NCBI GenBank assembly: GCA_964442075.1
Contig: CAYTWH010000001.1
Location: 120,338-184,337 of the forward strand
DNA: 64,000 bases
Direction of reading: 5' to 3'
From: CAYTAU01 sp964442075
Lineage (GTDB): Bacteria > Bacteroidota > Bacteroidia > Bacteroidales > CAYTAU01
The position numbers were made by a program, and so were the translations under genes. Below the pieces are notes generated by a model. That model was not told the origin of the DNA, did no database searches, and saw only the letters and a program-made list of their open reading frames with translations. Within the stretch, counting starts at the first letter, position 1; each line of letters begins with the position of its first letter. Of this stretch, positions 43,740 through 52,749 are shown piece after piece.

Positions 43740-46189
43740 TATTTTACATCTATAGGATTATTTACCTTTTGTTTTACAATGGCAATTTTTAATACTTCCA
43801 TAATATTTTCCACAAAATGAAAAGTAAGCCCTTTTAAATACATATCGTCAATTTTGGCAATATCTTTTTGATTTTCTACTGATAGTATTATCTCTTTAAT
43901 ATTTGCACGTTTTGCAGCTAAAATTTTCTCCTTTATCCCACCAACAGGCAAAACTTTTCCTCGTAAAGTTATTTCGCCTGTCATTGCAATACTTTTTTTA
44001 ATTTTATTTTGAGTAAAAGCTGAAGCAATACTGGTAACCATTGCAACACCCGCCGATGGTCCATCTTTAGGGATTGCACCTTCCGGTACGTGAATATGAA
44101 TATTCCAGTTTTCAAAAGCTGTTATAGGAATATTTAATAATCCCGAATGAGCTTTAAGATATTCCAATGCAAGAACTCCCGATTCTTTCATTACATCTCC
44201 AAGGTTTCCTGTAATAGTTAATTTTCCTTTTCCTTTACTTAAACTGGTCTCAATATAAAGTATTTCACCTCCAACAGAAGTCCATGCAAGCCCGGTTGCA
44301 ACACCTGCATATTCATTTCCCTCATATTTATCTTTTAAAAAAATTGGAGGTCCTAATATTTCTTTTACATCATCAATTGTAATCCTTTTATTGTAATCTT
44401 CTTTTAAAGCGATCTGTTTTGCTGTGTAACGACAAATTTTTGCAATTTTTTTATCTAAACTTCTTACACCACTTTCTCTTGTATAATCTTCTATTATTCT
44501 TTCTATTACTTTTTTAGAAAAACTTAATTGTGATTTTTTAAGCCCGTTAGCTTCAATTTGTTTTGTAATAAGATGCCTTACTGCAATTTCAATTTTTTCT
44601 TCAACAATGTAACCGTCAACATTTATCATTTCCATCCTATCGCGTAATGCGGGATTAATAGTATTTGTCATATTAGCTGTTGCAATAAACATTACTTTCG
44701 ACAAATCATATTCTAACTCAAGATAGTTATCATGAAAAGCATTGTTTTGCTCAGGGTCTAAAACCTCAAGTAGAGCAGATGATGGATCGCCACGAAAATC
44801 AGAACCAACTTTATCTATCTCGTCTAGAACAAAAACAGGATTTGATGATTTTGCTTTTTTAATATTTTGCAAGATCCTACCCGGCATAGCTCCAACATAT
44901 GTTTTTCTATGCCCTCTTATTTCAGATTCATCATGCAAACCACCAAGCGACATTCTTATATATTTTCTACCTAATGCTCTTGCTACAGATTTTCCCAGAG
45001 ATGTTTTTCCTACTCCTGGAGGACCATATAAACACAAAATAGGAGCTTTTAGATCTTTTTTTAGTTTAATTACTGCAAGATGTTCAATAATTCTTTCTTT
45101 TACTTCTTTTAAAGCATAATGATCTTCATCAAGTACTTGCTGTGCATATTTCAGATCAAATTTATCTTCGGTATATTCGTTCCATGGTAAGTCCAAAAGA
45201 TTTTCAATATAATTTTGTTGAACAGCGTATTCTCCCGATGCAGGGTTTATTCGTTTTAATTTAGCAATTTCCTTTTCAAATGCTTTAGAAACTTCTTTGT
45301 CCCACTTTTTATCTTTTGAACGCAGCAATAAATCTTCAATCTCTTGCTCTAAAGGATTTCCTCCTAACTCTTCCTGAATTGTTTTCATTTGCTGATTAAG
45401 CAAAAATTCACGTTGTTGACTGTCAAGTTCCGATCTTACTTTTTTCTGAATATCACTTTTGAGTTCCAGCATTTGTAATTCCTTGGTAAGATGTTCCAAT
45501 AATCTGATAGCTCTTTCTTTTAATGAATTTATTTCCAAAAGCTTTTGTTTATCCCCTACTTTCAAATCGGTATTTGAGCAAATGAAATTTACTAAAAAAG
45601 TAAGATTGTTAACATTTTTTAATGCAAATGCTGCTTCAGGCGGAATATTTGAGGAAAGGTCAATAATTTTTAAAGAAAGGTCTTTTAATGTAGCAACTAT
45701 TGCATTGTATTCTTTATCATTTGCCAAAGGTTTAGCATCTTTTAAAAGTGCAACTTTACCAAAATGATATGGTTCTACTTCAAGTAATTCTTCTAAAACG
45801 AATCTGCTTTCTCCTTGAATTATAACAGAAGTAGTATCATCGGGCATTTCCAAAATTTTAACAATTTTGGCTACTGTTCCTATTTTATGAAGGTCTTTAA
45901 ATTTGGGATTTTCAATACTGCTGTCTTTCTGAGAAATTATACCTATAATTTTATCTTTTTTGTATATTTCATTTATTAATTTCAATGACTTTTTTCTGCC
46001 AACAGTAATTGGAAAAATTACACCCGGAAATAATACCGTATTTTTTAATGGTAAAATAGGTATTTTTGATGGCACTTTTTTAGTTTTGGATTTACTTTCA
46101 GATTCACCGGAAATAATAGGTATTAGATCAGACTTTTCATCATCATTATAATCACCTACTATAATTCTATATTTACTTTCAGATTCCAT
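43739..46189 (-). CDS. lon: ATP-dependent protease Lon
   Basis: 816-aa cytoplasmic AAA+ protease that degrades misfolded and regulatory proteins. The start at 46189 (MESESKYRIIVGD) replaces an earlier Met at 46216. An acidic and basic N-terminal extension of about 45 residues precedes the substrate-binding LON domain (PILPLKNTVLFPGVIFPITV). The AAA+ domain has Walker A CLYGPPGVGKTSLGKSVARA and Walker B NPVFVLDEIDKVG. The protease domain holds the Ser-Lys dyad in PKDGPSAGVAM and VGGIKEKILAAKRA. Complete and single-copy in the window. Confidence 0.96.
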   Translation of the reverse strand: MESESKYRIIVGDYNDDEKSDLIPIISGESESKSKTKKVPSKIPILPLKNTVLFPGVIFPITVGRKKSLKLINEIYKKDKIIGIISQKDSSIENPKFKDLHKIGTVAKIVKILEMPDDTTSVIIQGESRFVLEELLEVEPYHFGKVALLKDAKPLANDKEYNAIVATLKDLSLKIIDLSSNIPPEAAFALKNVNNLTFLVNFICSNTDLKVGDKQKLLEINSLKERAIRLLEHLTKELQMLELKSDIQKKVRSELDSQQREFLLNQQMKTIQEELGGNPLEQEIEDLLLRSKDKKWDKEVSKAFEKEIAKLKRINPASGEYAVQQNYIENLLDLPWNEYTEDKFDLKYAQQVLDEDHYALKEVKERIIEHLAVIKLKKDLKAPILCLYGPPGVGKTSLGKSVARALGRKYIRMSLGGLHDESEIRGHRKTYVGAMPGRILQNIKKAKSSNPVFVLDEIDKVGSDFRGDPSSALLEVLDPEQNNAFHDNYLELEYDLSKVMFIATANMTNTINPALRDRMEMINVDGYIVEEKIEIAVRHLITKQIEANGLKKSQLSFSKKVIERIIEDYTRESGVRSLDKKIAKICRYTAKQIALKEDYNKRITIDDVKEILGPPIFLKDKYEGNEYAGVATGLAWTSVGGEILYIETSLSKGKGKLTITGNLGDVMKESGVLALEYLKAHSGLLNIPITAFENWNIHIHVPEGAIPKDGPSAGVAMVTSIASAFTQNKIKKSIAMTGEITLRGKVLPVGGIKEKILAAKRANIKEIILSVENQKDIAKIDDMYLKGLTFHFVENIMEVLKIAIVKQKVNNPIDVK

Positions 46190-46296
46190 AAATTTTATTT
46201 TTCTTATAAAAGACAAGTTGTCAGTTATAATTTAGAAATAACATAAAGCATGCTATAGTCAATAGCTGTGCCAAATAAATAATTAGCTAATAATTG

Positions 46297-47460
46297 TCAG
46301 GATTTTCTGTGTTTTTCAGTAAGATCAAAAACTTTGTCAAGAATATCTTTTTCAATATTATCAAATTCAATTTCTCTTCTTTCCATTACTAATTTAGCAA
46401 CTTCGTATGCTTTTGGTTTAGTATAGGTAGTAAAACCGCTAACACCTCCCCACGAAAAATCGGGGATAAAATTACGTGGAAAACCTGCTCCAAAAATATT
46501 TGCAAAAACTCCAACAACTGTGCCTGTATTAAACATAGTATTTATTCCGCACTTGCTATGGTCTCCCATAATTAATCCGCAAAATTGTTTGCCTGTTTTA
46601 ACAAAACGTTCTTCATTATAATTCCACAATCTTACTTCTGCATAATTATTTTTTAAATTTGAATTATTGCTGTCGGCTCCAATATTACACCATTCACCTA
46701 TAACAGAATTTCCAAGAAAACCATCATGAGATTTATTTGTGTAGCCAAATATTACACTGTTATTTATTTCTCCTCCTACTTTTGAATGAGGTCCTATAGT
46801 AGTTGGTCCGTATATTTTAGCAGAAAGTTTTATTGTAGAATTATTACATAGTGCAAAAGGTCCTCTTATAACTGCACCTTCCATTATTTCAGCATCTTTA
46901 CCAATATAAATTGGTCCTTTTGTGGCATTTAAAATAGCACATTCAACTTTTGCTCCTTTCTCAACAAAAATGTTCTCTTTTCCTAATATGTTATTGCTTG
47001 AACTTAATTCTTCGCTTTTTCTGTTTTTTGTTAAAAGGGTATAATCTTCAATCAGGGCTTCTCCGTTAAAAGAATAGATATCCCACAAATTATTAATTTT
47101 TAAAAATCCGGCATTTGCTTCAATCTTATTGCAATTATTGTTTTCTAAGTTTTTGGTATTTGATGCTATTAAAATATTATCTGATACCAATGCTTCATTA
47201 TCTTTTAAATTTTTAATTGCATTTACAAGCTCTGTGTTTGGCAATACCGATGCATTAATATAAATATTGTTTTTTTCAATTTTTATAGGATATTTTACCG
47301 ATAAATAATCTTCTGTTTTATACGATACTGTAGAATTTAAATATTTTTCCCATTTTTCTTTTATTGTTAAAATACCAATTCTTATTTCACCAACAGGACG
47401 AGTAAATGTAAACGGCAAGAGATTTTCTCTGCTTTTATCATCAAATAAAATATAATTCAT
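46297..47460 (-). CDS. GlmU-like sugar-nucleotidyltransferase with left-handed beta helix
   Basis: 387-aa protein. The start at 47460 (MNYILFDDKSRENLLPFTFT) leaves the promoter outside; the Met at 47487 is inside the promoter box and is rejected. The N-terminal half resembles the NTP_transf_4 form found in Bacteroidota, with FTRPVGEIRIGILTIKEKWE. The C-terminal half is a hexapeptide-repeat acyltransferase-like helix (IYIGKDAEIMEGAVIRGPFA, GPTTIGPHSKVGGEINNSVI). It may make an activated sugar for cell-wall or surface glycans. It is usually annotated GlmU family, but the classical pyrophosphorylase signature is not obvious, so the reaction is uncertain. Confidence 0.8.
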   Translation of the reverse strand: MNYILFDDKSRENLLPFTFTRPVGEIRIGILTIKEKWEKYLNSTVSYKTEDYLSVKYPIKIEKNNIYINASVLPNTELVNAIKNLKDNEALVSDNILIASNTKNLENNNCNKIEANAGFLKINNLWDIYSFNGEALIEDYTLLTKNRKSEELSSSNNILGKENIFVEKGAKVECAILNATKGPIYIGKDAEIMEGAVIRGPFALCNNSTIKLSAKIYGPTTIGPHSKVGGEINNSVIFGYTNKSHDGFLGNSVIGEWCNIGADSNNSNLKNNYAEVRLWNYNEERFVKTGKQFCGLIMGDHSKCGINTMFNTGTVVGVFANIFGAGFPRNFIPDFSWGGVSGFTTYTKPKAYEVAKLVMERREIEFDNIEKDILDKVFDLTEKHRKS

Positions 47461-47474
47461 AATTGAAGTAATTT

Positions 47475-47589
47475 GTATAACTGACAAATTTACATAAAAA
47501 TTCTTTTAATGGAATTGTTGTCTTGTTAAATTGTTATATTGTTATTTGTGGATGTAGACTGGTAATGATAGTTATCGCCTAACGTCCCT
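47475..47589. repeat. 115-bp direct repeat, copy 1 (flank of the RAYT element)
   Basis: Identical over 115 bases to 48283-48397 by direct reading. It begins GTATAACTGACAAATTTACA and ends GCCTAACGTCCCT. It holds the -7 box of the GlmU-like gene (TAAATTTG on the minus strand, 47485-47492). Confidence 0.95.
47485..47492 (-). promoter_or_regulatory. -7 box for the GlmU-like gene
   Basis: The minus strand reads TAAATTTG, 24 bases before the ATG at 47460. The same box occurs at 48293-48300 in the duplicated copy, upstream of the RAYT gene. Confidence 0.5.
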
Positions 47590-47592
47590 GCT

Positions 47593-47616
47593 ACCGCACG
47601 CTTTGCAGCGTGTGGT
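47593..47616. repeat. REP hairpin, left side of the RAYT gene
   Basis: ACCGCACGCT-TTGC-AGCGTGTGGT, a 10-bp stem with one wobble position, placed right after copy 1 of the 115-bp repeat and just beyond the RAYT stop codon. Confidence 0.85.
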
Positions 47617-47622
47617 TTTATT

Positions 47623-48177
47623 TTATTTAACAATAATTATATCATTTAATATTCCTTTTTCACCGCTATAATCTTTGGCACTACTATAAACATAATCTTC
47701 AGGTCTAAAAACCAAGCCTTCTTCAACAGGGTTATTATGAATATAATTAATCTTCTCATCAATAACTTTATTGCTCCACAATTCTATTGGTTTATTATCA
47801 TGCCTCCAAAATTGATATTTACTTACATTTGATGATTTTTCTCCTGCTTTTAAAAACTGTTCTAGTAAAAATTCCTTTCTACTCTCTTTTGGGTTGTCAA
47901 TAATGCTTTTTACTATTACCTTACTTGTAAATCGCTTGAAATCTCTTAAAATTAATTCTGGCTTTTGTTGTTTTGCACTCCTGAAGATAAGATGAATATG
48001 ACTAGTCATTATACACCATGCAAAAATTTCCATCCCTTTTTCTTTTTGACAATGATGTAAACTTTCAATTAAAATATTTTTATATTCGTTTCTTGTAAAA
48101 ACATCTAACCATTCTACAACAGCAAAACTTACAAAATAAACTCCTTCTGGATTATGAAATTTGTAATTACGACTCAT
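47623..48177 (-). CDS. REP-associated tyrosine transposase (RAYT, Y1_Tnp family)
   Basis: 184-aa single-strand transposase related to IS200/IS605 TnpA. It begins MSRNYKFHNPEGVYFVSFAV. The metal-binding HUH motif is TSHIHLIFR, and the C-terminal region YIHNNPVEEGLVFRPEDYVY then SSAKDY is diagnostic for RAYTs; the nucleophile is one of the Tyr residues further on. Inverted REP hairpins stand on both sides (47593-47616, 48253-48276) and identical 115-bp sequences flank the unit. RAYTs move or spread REP elements and are often kept as single domesticated genes. Confidence 0.92.
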   Translation of the reverse strand: MSRNYKFHNPEGVYFVSFAVVEWLDVFTRNEYKNILIESLHHCQKEKGMEIFAWCIMTSHIHLIFRSAKQQKPELILRDFKRFTSKVIVKSIIDNPKESRKEFLLEQFLKAGEKSSNVSKYQFWRHDNKPIELWSNKVIDEKINYIHNNPVEEGLVFRPEDYVYSSAKDYSGEKGILNDIIIVK

Positions 48178-48252
48178 TAGTCAAATATAATGAAATAATT
48201 TATGATTAGAACTATTTGACTAAAATAAAATATTCTTAAGTATTATTTTTAT

Positions 48253-48276
48253 ACCACACGCTGCAAAGCGTGCGGC
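48253..48276. repeat. REP hairpin, right side of the RAYT gene
   Basis: ACCACACGCT-GCAA-AGCGTGCGGC. It is the reverse complement of the left hairpin apart from the last base, so the pair is arranged head to head around the gene. Confidence 0.85.
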
Positions 48277-48282
48277 AGCGGG

Positions 48283-48397
48283 GTATAACTGACAAATTTA
48301 CATAAAAATTCTTTTAATGGAATTGTTGTCTTGTTAAATTGTTATATTGTTATTTGTGGATGTAGACTGGTAATGATAGTTATCGCCTAACGTCCCT
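48283..48397. repeat. 115-bp direct repeat, copy 2
   Basis: Exact copy of 47475-47589, offset by 808 bases. It places a second -7 box (48293-48300, minus strand) 115 bases upstream of the RAYT start, so the duplicated host promoter may drive the transposase gene. Confidence 0.95.
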
Positions 48398-48445
48398 AAT
48401 AGAACGCGTTTTAATGCTTTTTTTATTTAATGTTAGCTGTTGGCA

Positions 48446-49093
48446 TTAATTCTTATTTTTAATAATACTATATCTAACTCCTAAATTAAAATTCATCCAA
48501 CCAATATAAGATTGATTATATCCACCTTTCAATCCAAATTTACCAAAACTAGTTATTTCAGGGTTTATAGATAAATATGTCGAAATTCTTTTATAAAAGA
48601 CTTCTTTTAATTCAAACTCCAATAGAAATCCAATTCCTAATATATTTTCTTCGATATAATTTGAAGTAAAATTTCCGCCAGTAATATATCCATTAGCTAT
48701 TCTATCATATCGTTCTTTATTAATAAAATAATTTAATCCTATTTCAGGACCAAAATAAAGTCGTGATTTAGAATTGTCAATTAGTCTAAAAGCATAATTT
48801 AATTTCAAAGCAATTCGTTGATTATTTGGTTTAACTTGGTCAATATACATCGAAACACCGTCTTCTAATGAACGATAAATATTATCATAGGGCTTTTTGA
48901 AAGAAAAGCGTGAAATTGATATTCCGAAACGATTCTTCCCTTTAATATATTGATTATAACCAATCCCATATCCAACATTTGCTTGATATTTCTTTGAATT
49001 GCTATTTGCGTAAATTCCTTTCAATTCTGTTTCTTGTCCATAAATTGAACTTATAAAACTGAAAACTACAATTATAAAAATTATCTGTCTCAT
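48446..49093 (-). CDS. Outer-membrane beta-barrel protein
   Basis: 215-aa protein with signal peptide MRQIIFIIVVFSFISSIYG. The mature part shows amphipathic strands (VGYGIGYNQYIKGKNRFGIS, IALKLNYAFRLIDNSKSRLY, FGPEIGLNYFINKERYD) and ends in an aromatic strand FNLGVRYSIIKNKN, as in PorT-like/OmpW-like barrels. No specific function. It stands alone between palindromic intergenic stretches and may be a mobile cassette. Confidence 0.72.
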   Translation of the reverse strand: MRQIIFIIVVFSFISSIYGQETELKGIYANSNSKKYQANVGYGIGYNQYIKGKNRFGISISRFSFKKPYDNIYRSLEDGVSMYIDQVKPNNQRIALKLNYAFRLIDNSKSRLYFGPEIGLNYFINKERYDRIANGYITGGNFTSNYIEENILGIGFLLEFELKEVFYKRISTYLSINPEITSFGKFGLKGGYNQSYIGWMNFNLGVRYSIIKNKN

Positions 49094-49115
49094 TACAGTT
49101 GTTTTTTGCTTACAG

Positions 49116-49290
49116 CTAACGACACGTATATGGTTTTGTAGCGGAATTCAAAGCGATAATGTTCAAATTACGCAATGAGCCAAATTTGCCACCTTTAAAA
49201 TAGTCAAATCGACAGATTTGGCGGAGCCCAAAATAAGCTACACTGCTTGATTTTACTACTATACCGTTATAAACTATATACATTGTTATA
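49116..49290. repeat. Long imperfect palindrome between two barrel genes
   Basis: The 204 bases between the barrel genes hold no open frame. They start GCTAACGACACGTATATGGT and end ATACATTGTTATAGGC. The internal parts GCCAAATT / GATTTGGC and TGTAGCG / GCTACA pair imperfectly. Such long, partly paired spacers beside single small genes resemble cassette recombination sites, but the canonical attC end motifs are not met. Confidence 0.45.
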
Positions 49291-49297
49291 GGCTTTT

Positions 49298-49867
49298 TTA
49301 ATTGAAAGATAAACCAATATTTAAAGTCATTGCATTAAAATACGCAGGTTCATTCCATAAAAAGCACTCTATTTTTTGCATTTCCAATCCAACCCCTGTA
49401 TTTAGTGAAAATTTACTCCATATTTTATATTTAACTCCTATAAATGAATTTACAAGAAACCCTACATTTTCAAAATTATTGTTAAAATCAAAAGAATAAC
49501 CTCCGCTTAATGAAAGTATAGGTGATAATCTTTTCTCTGTAAAATTAACTTTCATATTAATAAAAATTGGAACCCAAGTTTTCTTATTGTCAAAATCAAA
49601 ATAATAATGTAATCCTGTTCCTACACCTAATGATATAAATGGTGTTAACCTTAGTCCATTAATAATTTCAATTTTTTCTCTATCCATACCAAATCCTGGT
49701 GACCAAAAACTAGTTATTCCAATATCATATCCTGCTTCAATACTTCCGCTATAACCTATTTTAAAATCTGAATTACTAGTTCTATCATCTTCCCCTTCTT
49801 GTACAGCGTTTTGAGCAAAAGAAAATCCTGCCATACTCACAAATAATACAAATACAATATGTCTCAT
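49298..49867 (-). CDS. Outer-membrane beta-barrel protein
   Basis: 189-aa protein with signal peptide MRHIVFVLFVSMAGFSFAQ. Strands such as FKIGYSGSIEAGYDIGITSF, PFISLGVGTGLHYYFDF and the final YFNAMTLNIGLSFN are typical of small Bacteroidota barrels. It resembles the neighbouring 215-aa barrel in style but not clearly in sequence. No function can be assigned. Confidence 0.72.
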   Translation of the reverse strand: MRHIVFVLFVSMAGFSFAQNAVQEGEDDRTSNSDFKIGYSGSIEAGYDIGITSFWSPGFGMDREKIEIINGLRLTPFISLGVGTGLHYYFDFDNKKTWVPIFINMKVNFTEKRLSPILSLSGGYSFDFNNNFENVGFLVNSFIGVKYKIWSKFSLNTGVGLEMQKIECFLWNEPAYFNAMTLNIGLSFN

Positions 49868-49911
49868 TTTATAATTTATTTTCTATTTGCAAAATTGCCT
49901 ATAACGTTAGG

Positions 49912-49935
49912 ATAACGTGCATTAATGCACGTTAT
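49912..49935. repeat. Perfect palindrome ATAACGTGCAT-TA-ATGCACGTTAT
   Basis: An 11-bp perfect stem with a 2-base centre, preceded by GCCTATAACGTTAGG. It lies 45 bases upstream of the barrel gene at 49298 and may be a REP-like or cassette-end element, or an operator. Confidence 0.6.
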
Positions 49936-49992
49936 ATCTCTTATATCTACAATTTGTTAATTTTAAACATTTAACAAATATAATAAAAAAAA

Positions 49993-50012
49993 GGAGAGCA
50001 AAAAAACTCTCC
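49993..50012. terminator. Hairpin GGAGAG / CTCTCC
   Basis: A 6-bp stem with an 8-base loop after an A-run. It lies between array 2 and the barrel gene and could end transcription coming from prfA through the array (minus strand). Confidence 0.4.
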
Positions 50013-50057
50013 CCCTTATTAAGTTTAATCTTGGGAAAATTGATTTTTCCCTATCCC

Positions 50058-50458
50058 AAATCCTTTTTTCCTTAGTACATAAACAATATTCTTTACAGCA
50101 AATCCTTTTTTCCTTAGTACATAAACAATATTCTTTACAGCAAATCCAATATGCTTTAGAGAAAATTCAATATGCTGTAAAGAAGCATGACATTCCTTAG
50201 CGAAAATCCAATATTCCTTACAGCAAATCCTTTATTCTTTAGCGAAAATTCAATATGCTGTAAAGAAGCATGACATTCTTTAGCGAAAATCCAATATTCT
50301 TTAACGAAAATTTAATATTCTCTAAATATTATTATTCTTTTTTCTTATCGTGGTGCATTTGTTCTCTAAGCTTTCTTAATACCAATTGGGTTAATACAAT
50401 GTGGTTTTCGTGTCTTACAATGTGGATTGCGAGTTACTATATCACGAAAGTGTGCGTG
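50058..50458. repeat. 21-bp-period degenerate tandem array (array 2)
   Basis: A perfect 42-bp unit occurs twice (50058-50099, 50100-50141), followed by nine units of 21 or 20 bases such as AAATTCAATATGCTGTAAAG and AAATCCAATATTCTTTAACG up to 50328. After a 67-base gap come three more 21-mers (from 50396), the last containing ATATCACGAAAGTGT (50439-50453), the same 15-mer that ends array 1. No gene lies in 49868-50469. As in array 1, the units stop next to the stop codon of a minus-strand gene (prfA). Confidence 0.9.
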
Positions 50459-50469
50459 AGTTTATTCAC

Positions 50470-51558
50470 TTAGTCTTCGCTGTGTTCTTTAAGTCTTTCG
50501 GCATTTTCTGCCATTTGCAGCTTATCAATCATTTCTTGCAAATCGCCATTTAAAACAATAGGCAAATTATACATAGTAAGATTTATACGGTGGTCTGTTA
50601 TTCTGCCCTGAGGATAATTGTAAGTGCGTATTTTAGCAGAACGGTCGCCTGTTGAAACCATTGTTTTGCGTTTAGAAGAAATTTCGTCTAAATACTTTTG
50701 ATATTCCAGATTGTAAAGCCTTGTGCGCAATTCAACCATAGCTTTATCAAGATTTTTTAACTGCGATTTTTGATCCTGACATGTAACAACAATTCCCGAT
50801 GGTATATGTGTAAGCCTTATTGCAGAGTATGTAGTATTTACCGATTGTCCGCCCGGTCCGGATGCACAATAAGTATCTTTTCTAATTTCGTCGGGTTTTA
50901 TATCAATATCAAAGTCTTCGGCTTCGGGCAAAACAGCTACCGATGTAGCAGAAGTATGCACTCGCCCTTGTGTTTCGGTTTGTGGCACACGTTGCACCCT
51001 GTGCACCCCCGATTCGTATTTCATTAAACCATACACGCCGTTTCCAATAATTTTTGCAATAATCTCTTTAAATCCGCCAACTGTACCTTCTGTAGAATTA
51101 GTAACTTCTACTTTCCATTTTTTTGCTTCGGCAAATTTAGAATACATTCTAAATAGTTCTCCTGCAAATATACCTGCTTCGTCGCCACCTGTTCCTGCAC
51201 GTATTTCAAGTATTGCGTTTTTATCGTCTTCGGGGTCGGCAGGCAATAATATAAATTTTATATTTTCTTCCATCGGCTCAACTTGCTGTATTAATTCATC
51301 TAGCTCCAGTTTTGCCATTTCTCGCATTTCGGGGTCTTTTTCTGTCGACAACAGTTCTTTTGTTGAAGCAATATTTTCAATCAAATTTTTGTATTCATTA
51401 TAAGCTTCAACAACCGGCTCTAATTGTTTATATTCTTTGTTAAGTTTAATATACTTTTTCATATCAGAAATTACATCCGGTTCAGCTAATAACTGTCCAA
51501 CTTCATCAAATCTTTTCTTTACTCCAGATAGTTTATCTAATATTAAATTATTGCTCAT
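50470..51558 (-). CDS. prfA: Peptide chain release factor 1
   Basis: 362-aa class I release factor for UAA and UAG. The stop-codon tripeptide is PQT (residues 192-194 in VPQTETQGRVHTSA), the type-1 PxT form. The peptidyl-hydrolase motif GGQ is at residues 236-238 in CASGPGGQSVNTTYSAI. Length and domain order are normal and no frameshift is needed. It follows purM by 12 bases. Confidence 0.96.
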   Translation of the reverse strand: MSNNLILDKLSGVKKRFDEVGQLLAEPDVISDMKKYIKLNKEYKQLEPVVEAYNEYKNLIENIASTKELLSTEKDPEMREMAKLELDELIQQVEPMEENIKFILLPADPEDDKNAILEIRAGTGGDEAGIFAGELFRMYSKFAEAKKWKVEVTNSTEGTVGGFKEIIAKIIGNGVYGLMKYESGVHRVQRVPQTETQGRVHTSATSVAVLPEAEDFDIDIKPDEIRKDTYCASGPGGQSVNTTYSAIRLTHIPSGIVVTCQDQKSQLKNLDKAMVELRTRLYNLEYQKYLDEISSKRKTMVSTGDRSAKIRTYNYPQGRITDHRINLTMYNLPIVLNGDLQEMIDKLQMAENAERLKEHSED

Positions 51559-51570
51559 TTTATTTTTTCT

Positions 51571-52749
51571 TTATTGATATATAAATTCACCAAATTCACT
51601 TTTAATAGTTAATTGTTTTTTTGTGTCTTTCTCACATTTACCAATTATTTTGGCATCAACCCCAAATGCTTTTGATATTTTAATTATTTCATTTGCCAAT
51701 GATACATCAGCAACATAAAGCTCAAATCTATGCCCCATATTAAACACTTCATACATTTCCTGCCAATTAGTATCAGATTGTTTTTTAATAATTTTAAAAA
51801 GAGGAGGCACATCAAACATATTGTCTTTAATAATATGCAGCTTGTCAACAAAATTTAAAATCTTGGTTTGAGCTCCGCCGGAACAATGTATCATTCCATG
51901 AATATCAGCTCTAAACTTAGATAAAACTTCTTTAATAATTGGAGCATAAGTACGAGTAGGTGATAAAACCAGTTTGCCCACATCAATATCTAAATCGTCA
52001 AGTTTATCTGTTAATTTATAATTGCCTGAATATACCAGATCATCTGATATAGACCTGTCATAACTTTCGGGATATTTTTTAGCAAGATATTTAGCAAATA
52101 CATCATGTCGTGCAGATGTTAAGCCATTACTTCCCATACCGCCATTATACTCTTTTTCGTAATTAGCTTTTCCAAACGATGAAAGACCAACAATTATATC
52201 ACCGTCTGTAATTTTTTCGTTAGTAATTACATCTTCTCTTTTCATTCGGCATGTAACCGTAGAGTCAACAATAATAGTGCGTACCAAATCGCCAACATCA
52301 GCTGTTTCGCCACCTGCAGAAAATATATTTATTCCAAATTGTCTCAATTCTTTAAGAAAATTTTCCGTTCCGTTAATTATTTCAGCAATTACTTCTCCCG
52401 AAATAAAGTTTTTATTTCTGCCAATAGTTGATGATAAAACAATATTATCAACAGCACCAACACAAAGTAAATCATCAGTATTCATTACAATTGCATCTTG
52501 CGCAATACCTTTCCATACTGAAATATCACCAGTTTCTTTCCAGTACATATATGCAAGAGATGATTTTGTGCCTGCTCCATCGGCATGCATAATGTTACAA
52601 TACTTATTATCGCCTCCAATAATATCGGGCAATATTTTGCAAAATGCTTTTGGATATAATCCCTTATCAATATTTTTAATTGCATTATGCACATCTTCTT
52701 TCGATGCAGAAACACCTCTTAAATTATATCGGGAATTATTTTTGTTCAT
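51571..52749 (-). CDS. purM: Phosphoribosylformylglycinamidine cyclo-ligase (AIR synthase)
   Basis: 392-aa purine-biosynthesis enzyme converting FGAM to AIR with ATP. Family signatures are MHADGAGTKSSLAYMYWKET, AIVMNTDDLLCVGAVDNIVL, FSAGGETADVGDLVRTIIVD and, later, HGMIHCSGGAQTKILNFVDK and FNMGHRFELYV. The protein is about 45 residues longer than E. coli PurM, which is normal in Bacteroidota. It is co-transcribed with prfA. Confidence 0.93.
   Translation of the reverse strand: MNKNNSRYNLRGVSASKEDVHNAIKNIDKGLYPKAFCKILPDIIGGDNKYCNIMHADGAGTKSSLAYMYWKETGDISVWKGIAQDAIVMNTDDLLCVGAVDNIVLSSTIGRNKNFISGEVIAEIINGTENFLKELRQFGINIFSAGGETADVGDLVRTIIVDSTVTCRMKREDVITNEKITDGDIIVGLSSFGKANYEKEYNGGMGSNGLTSARHDVFAKYLAKKYPESYDRSISDDLVYSGNYKLTDKLDDLDIDVGKLVLSPTRTYAPIIKEVLSKFRADIHGMIHCSGGAQTKILNFVDKLHIIKDNMFDVPPLFKIIKKQSDTNWQEMYEVFNMGHRFELYVADVSLANEIIKISKAFGVDAKIIGKCEKDTKKQLTIKSEFGEFIYQ

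Noticed and set aside
47475..48397. Complete IS200/IS605 insertion sequence
   Set aside because: There is no tnpB and no IS-type ends. The inverted hairpins and protein type fit a RAYT unit better.
48384..49290. True integron cassette array
   Set aside because: No integrase gene is present and the spacer ends do not satisfy both attC core motifs. Kept only as a hypothesis.
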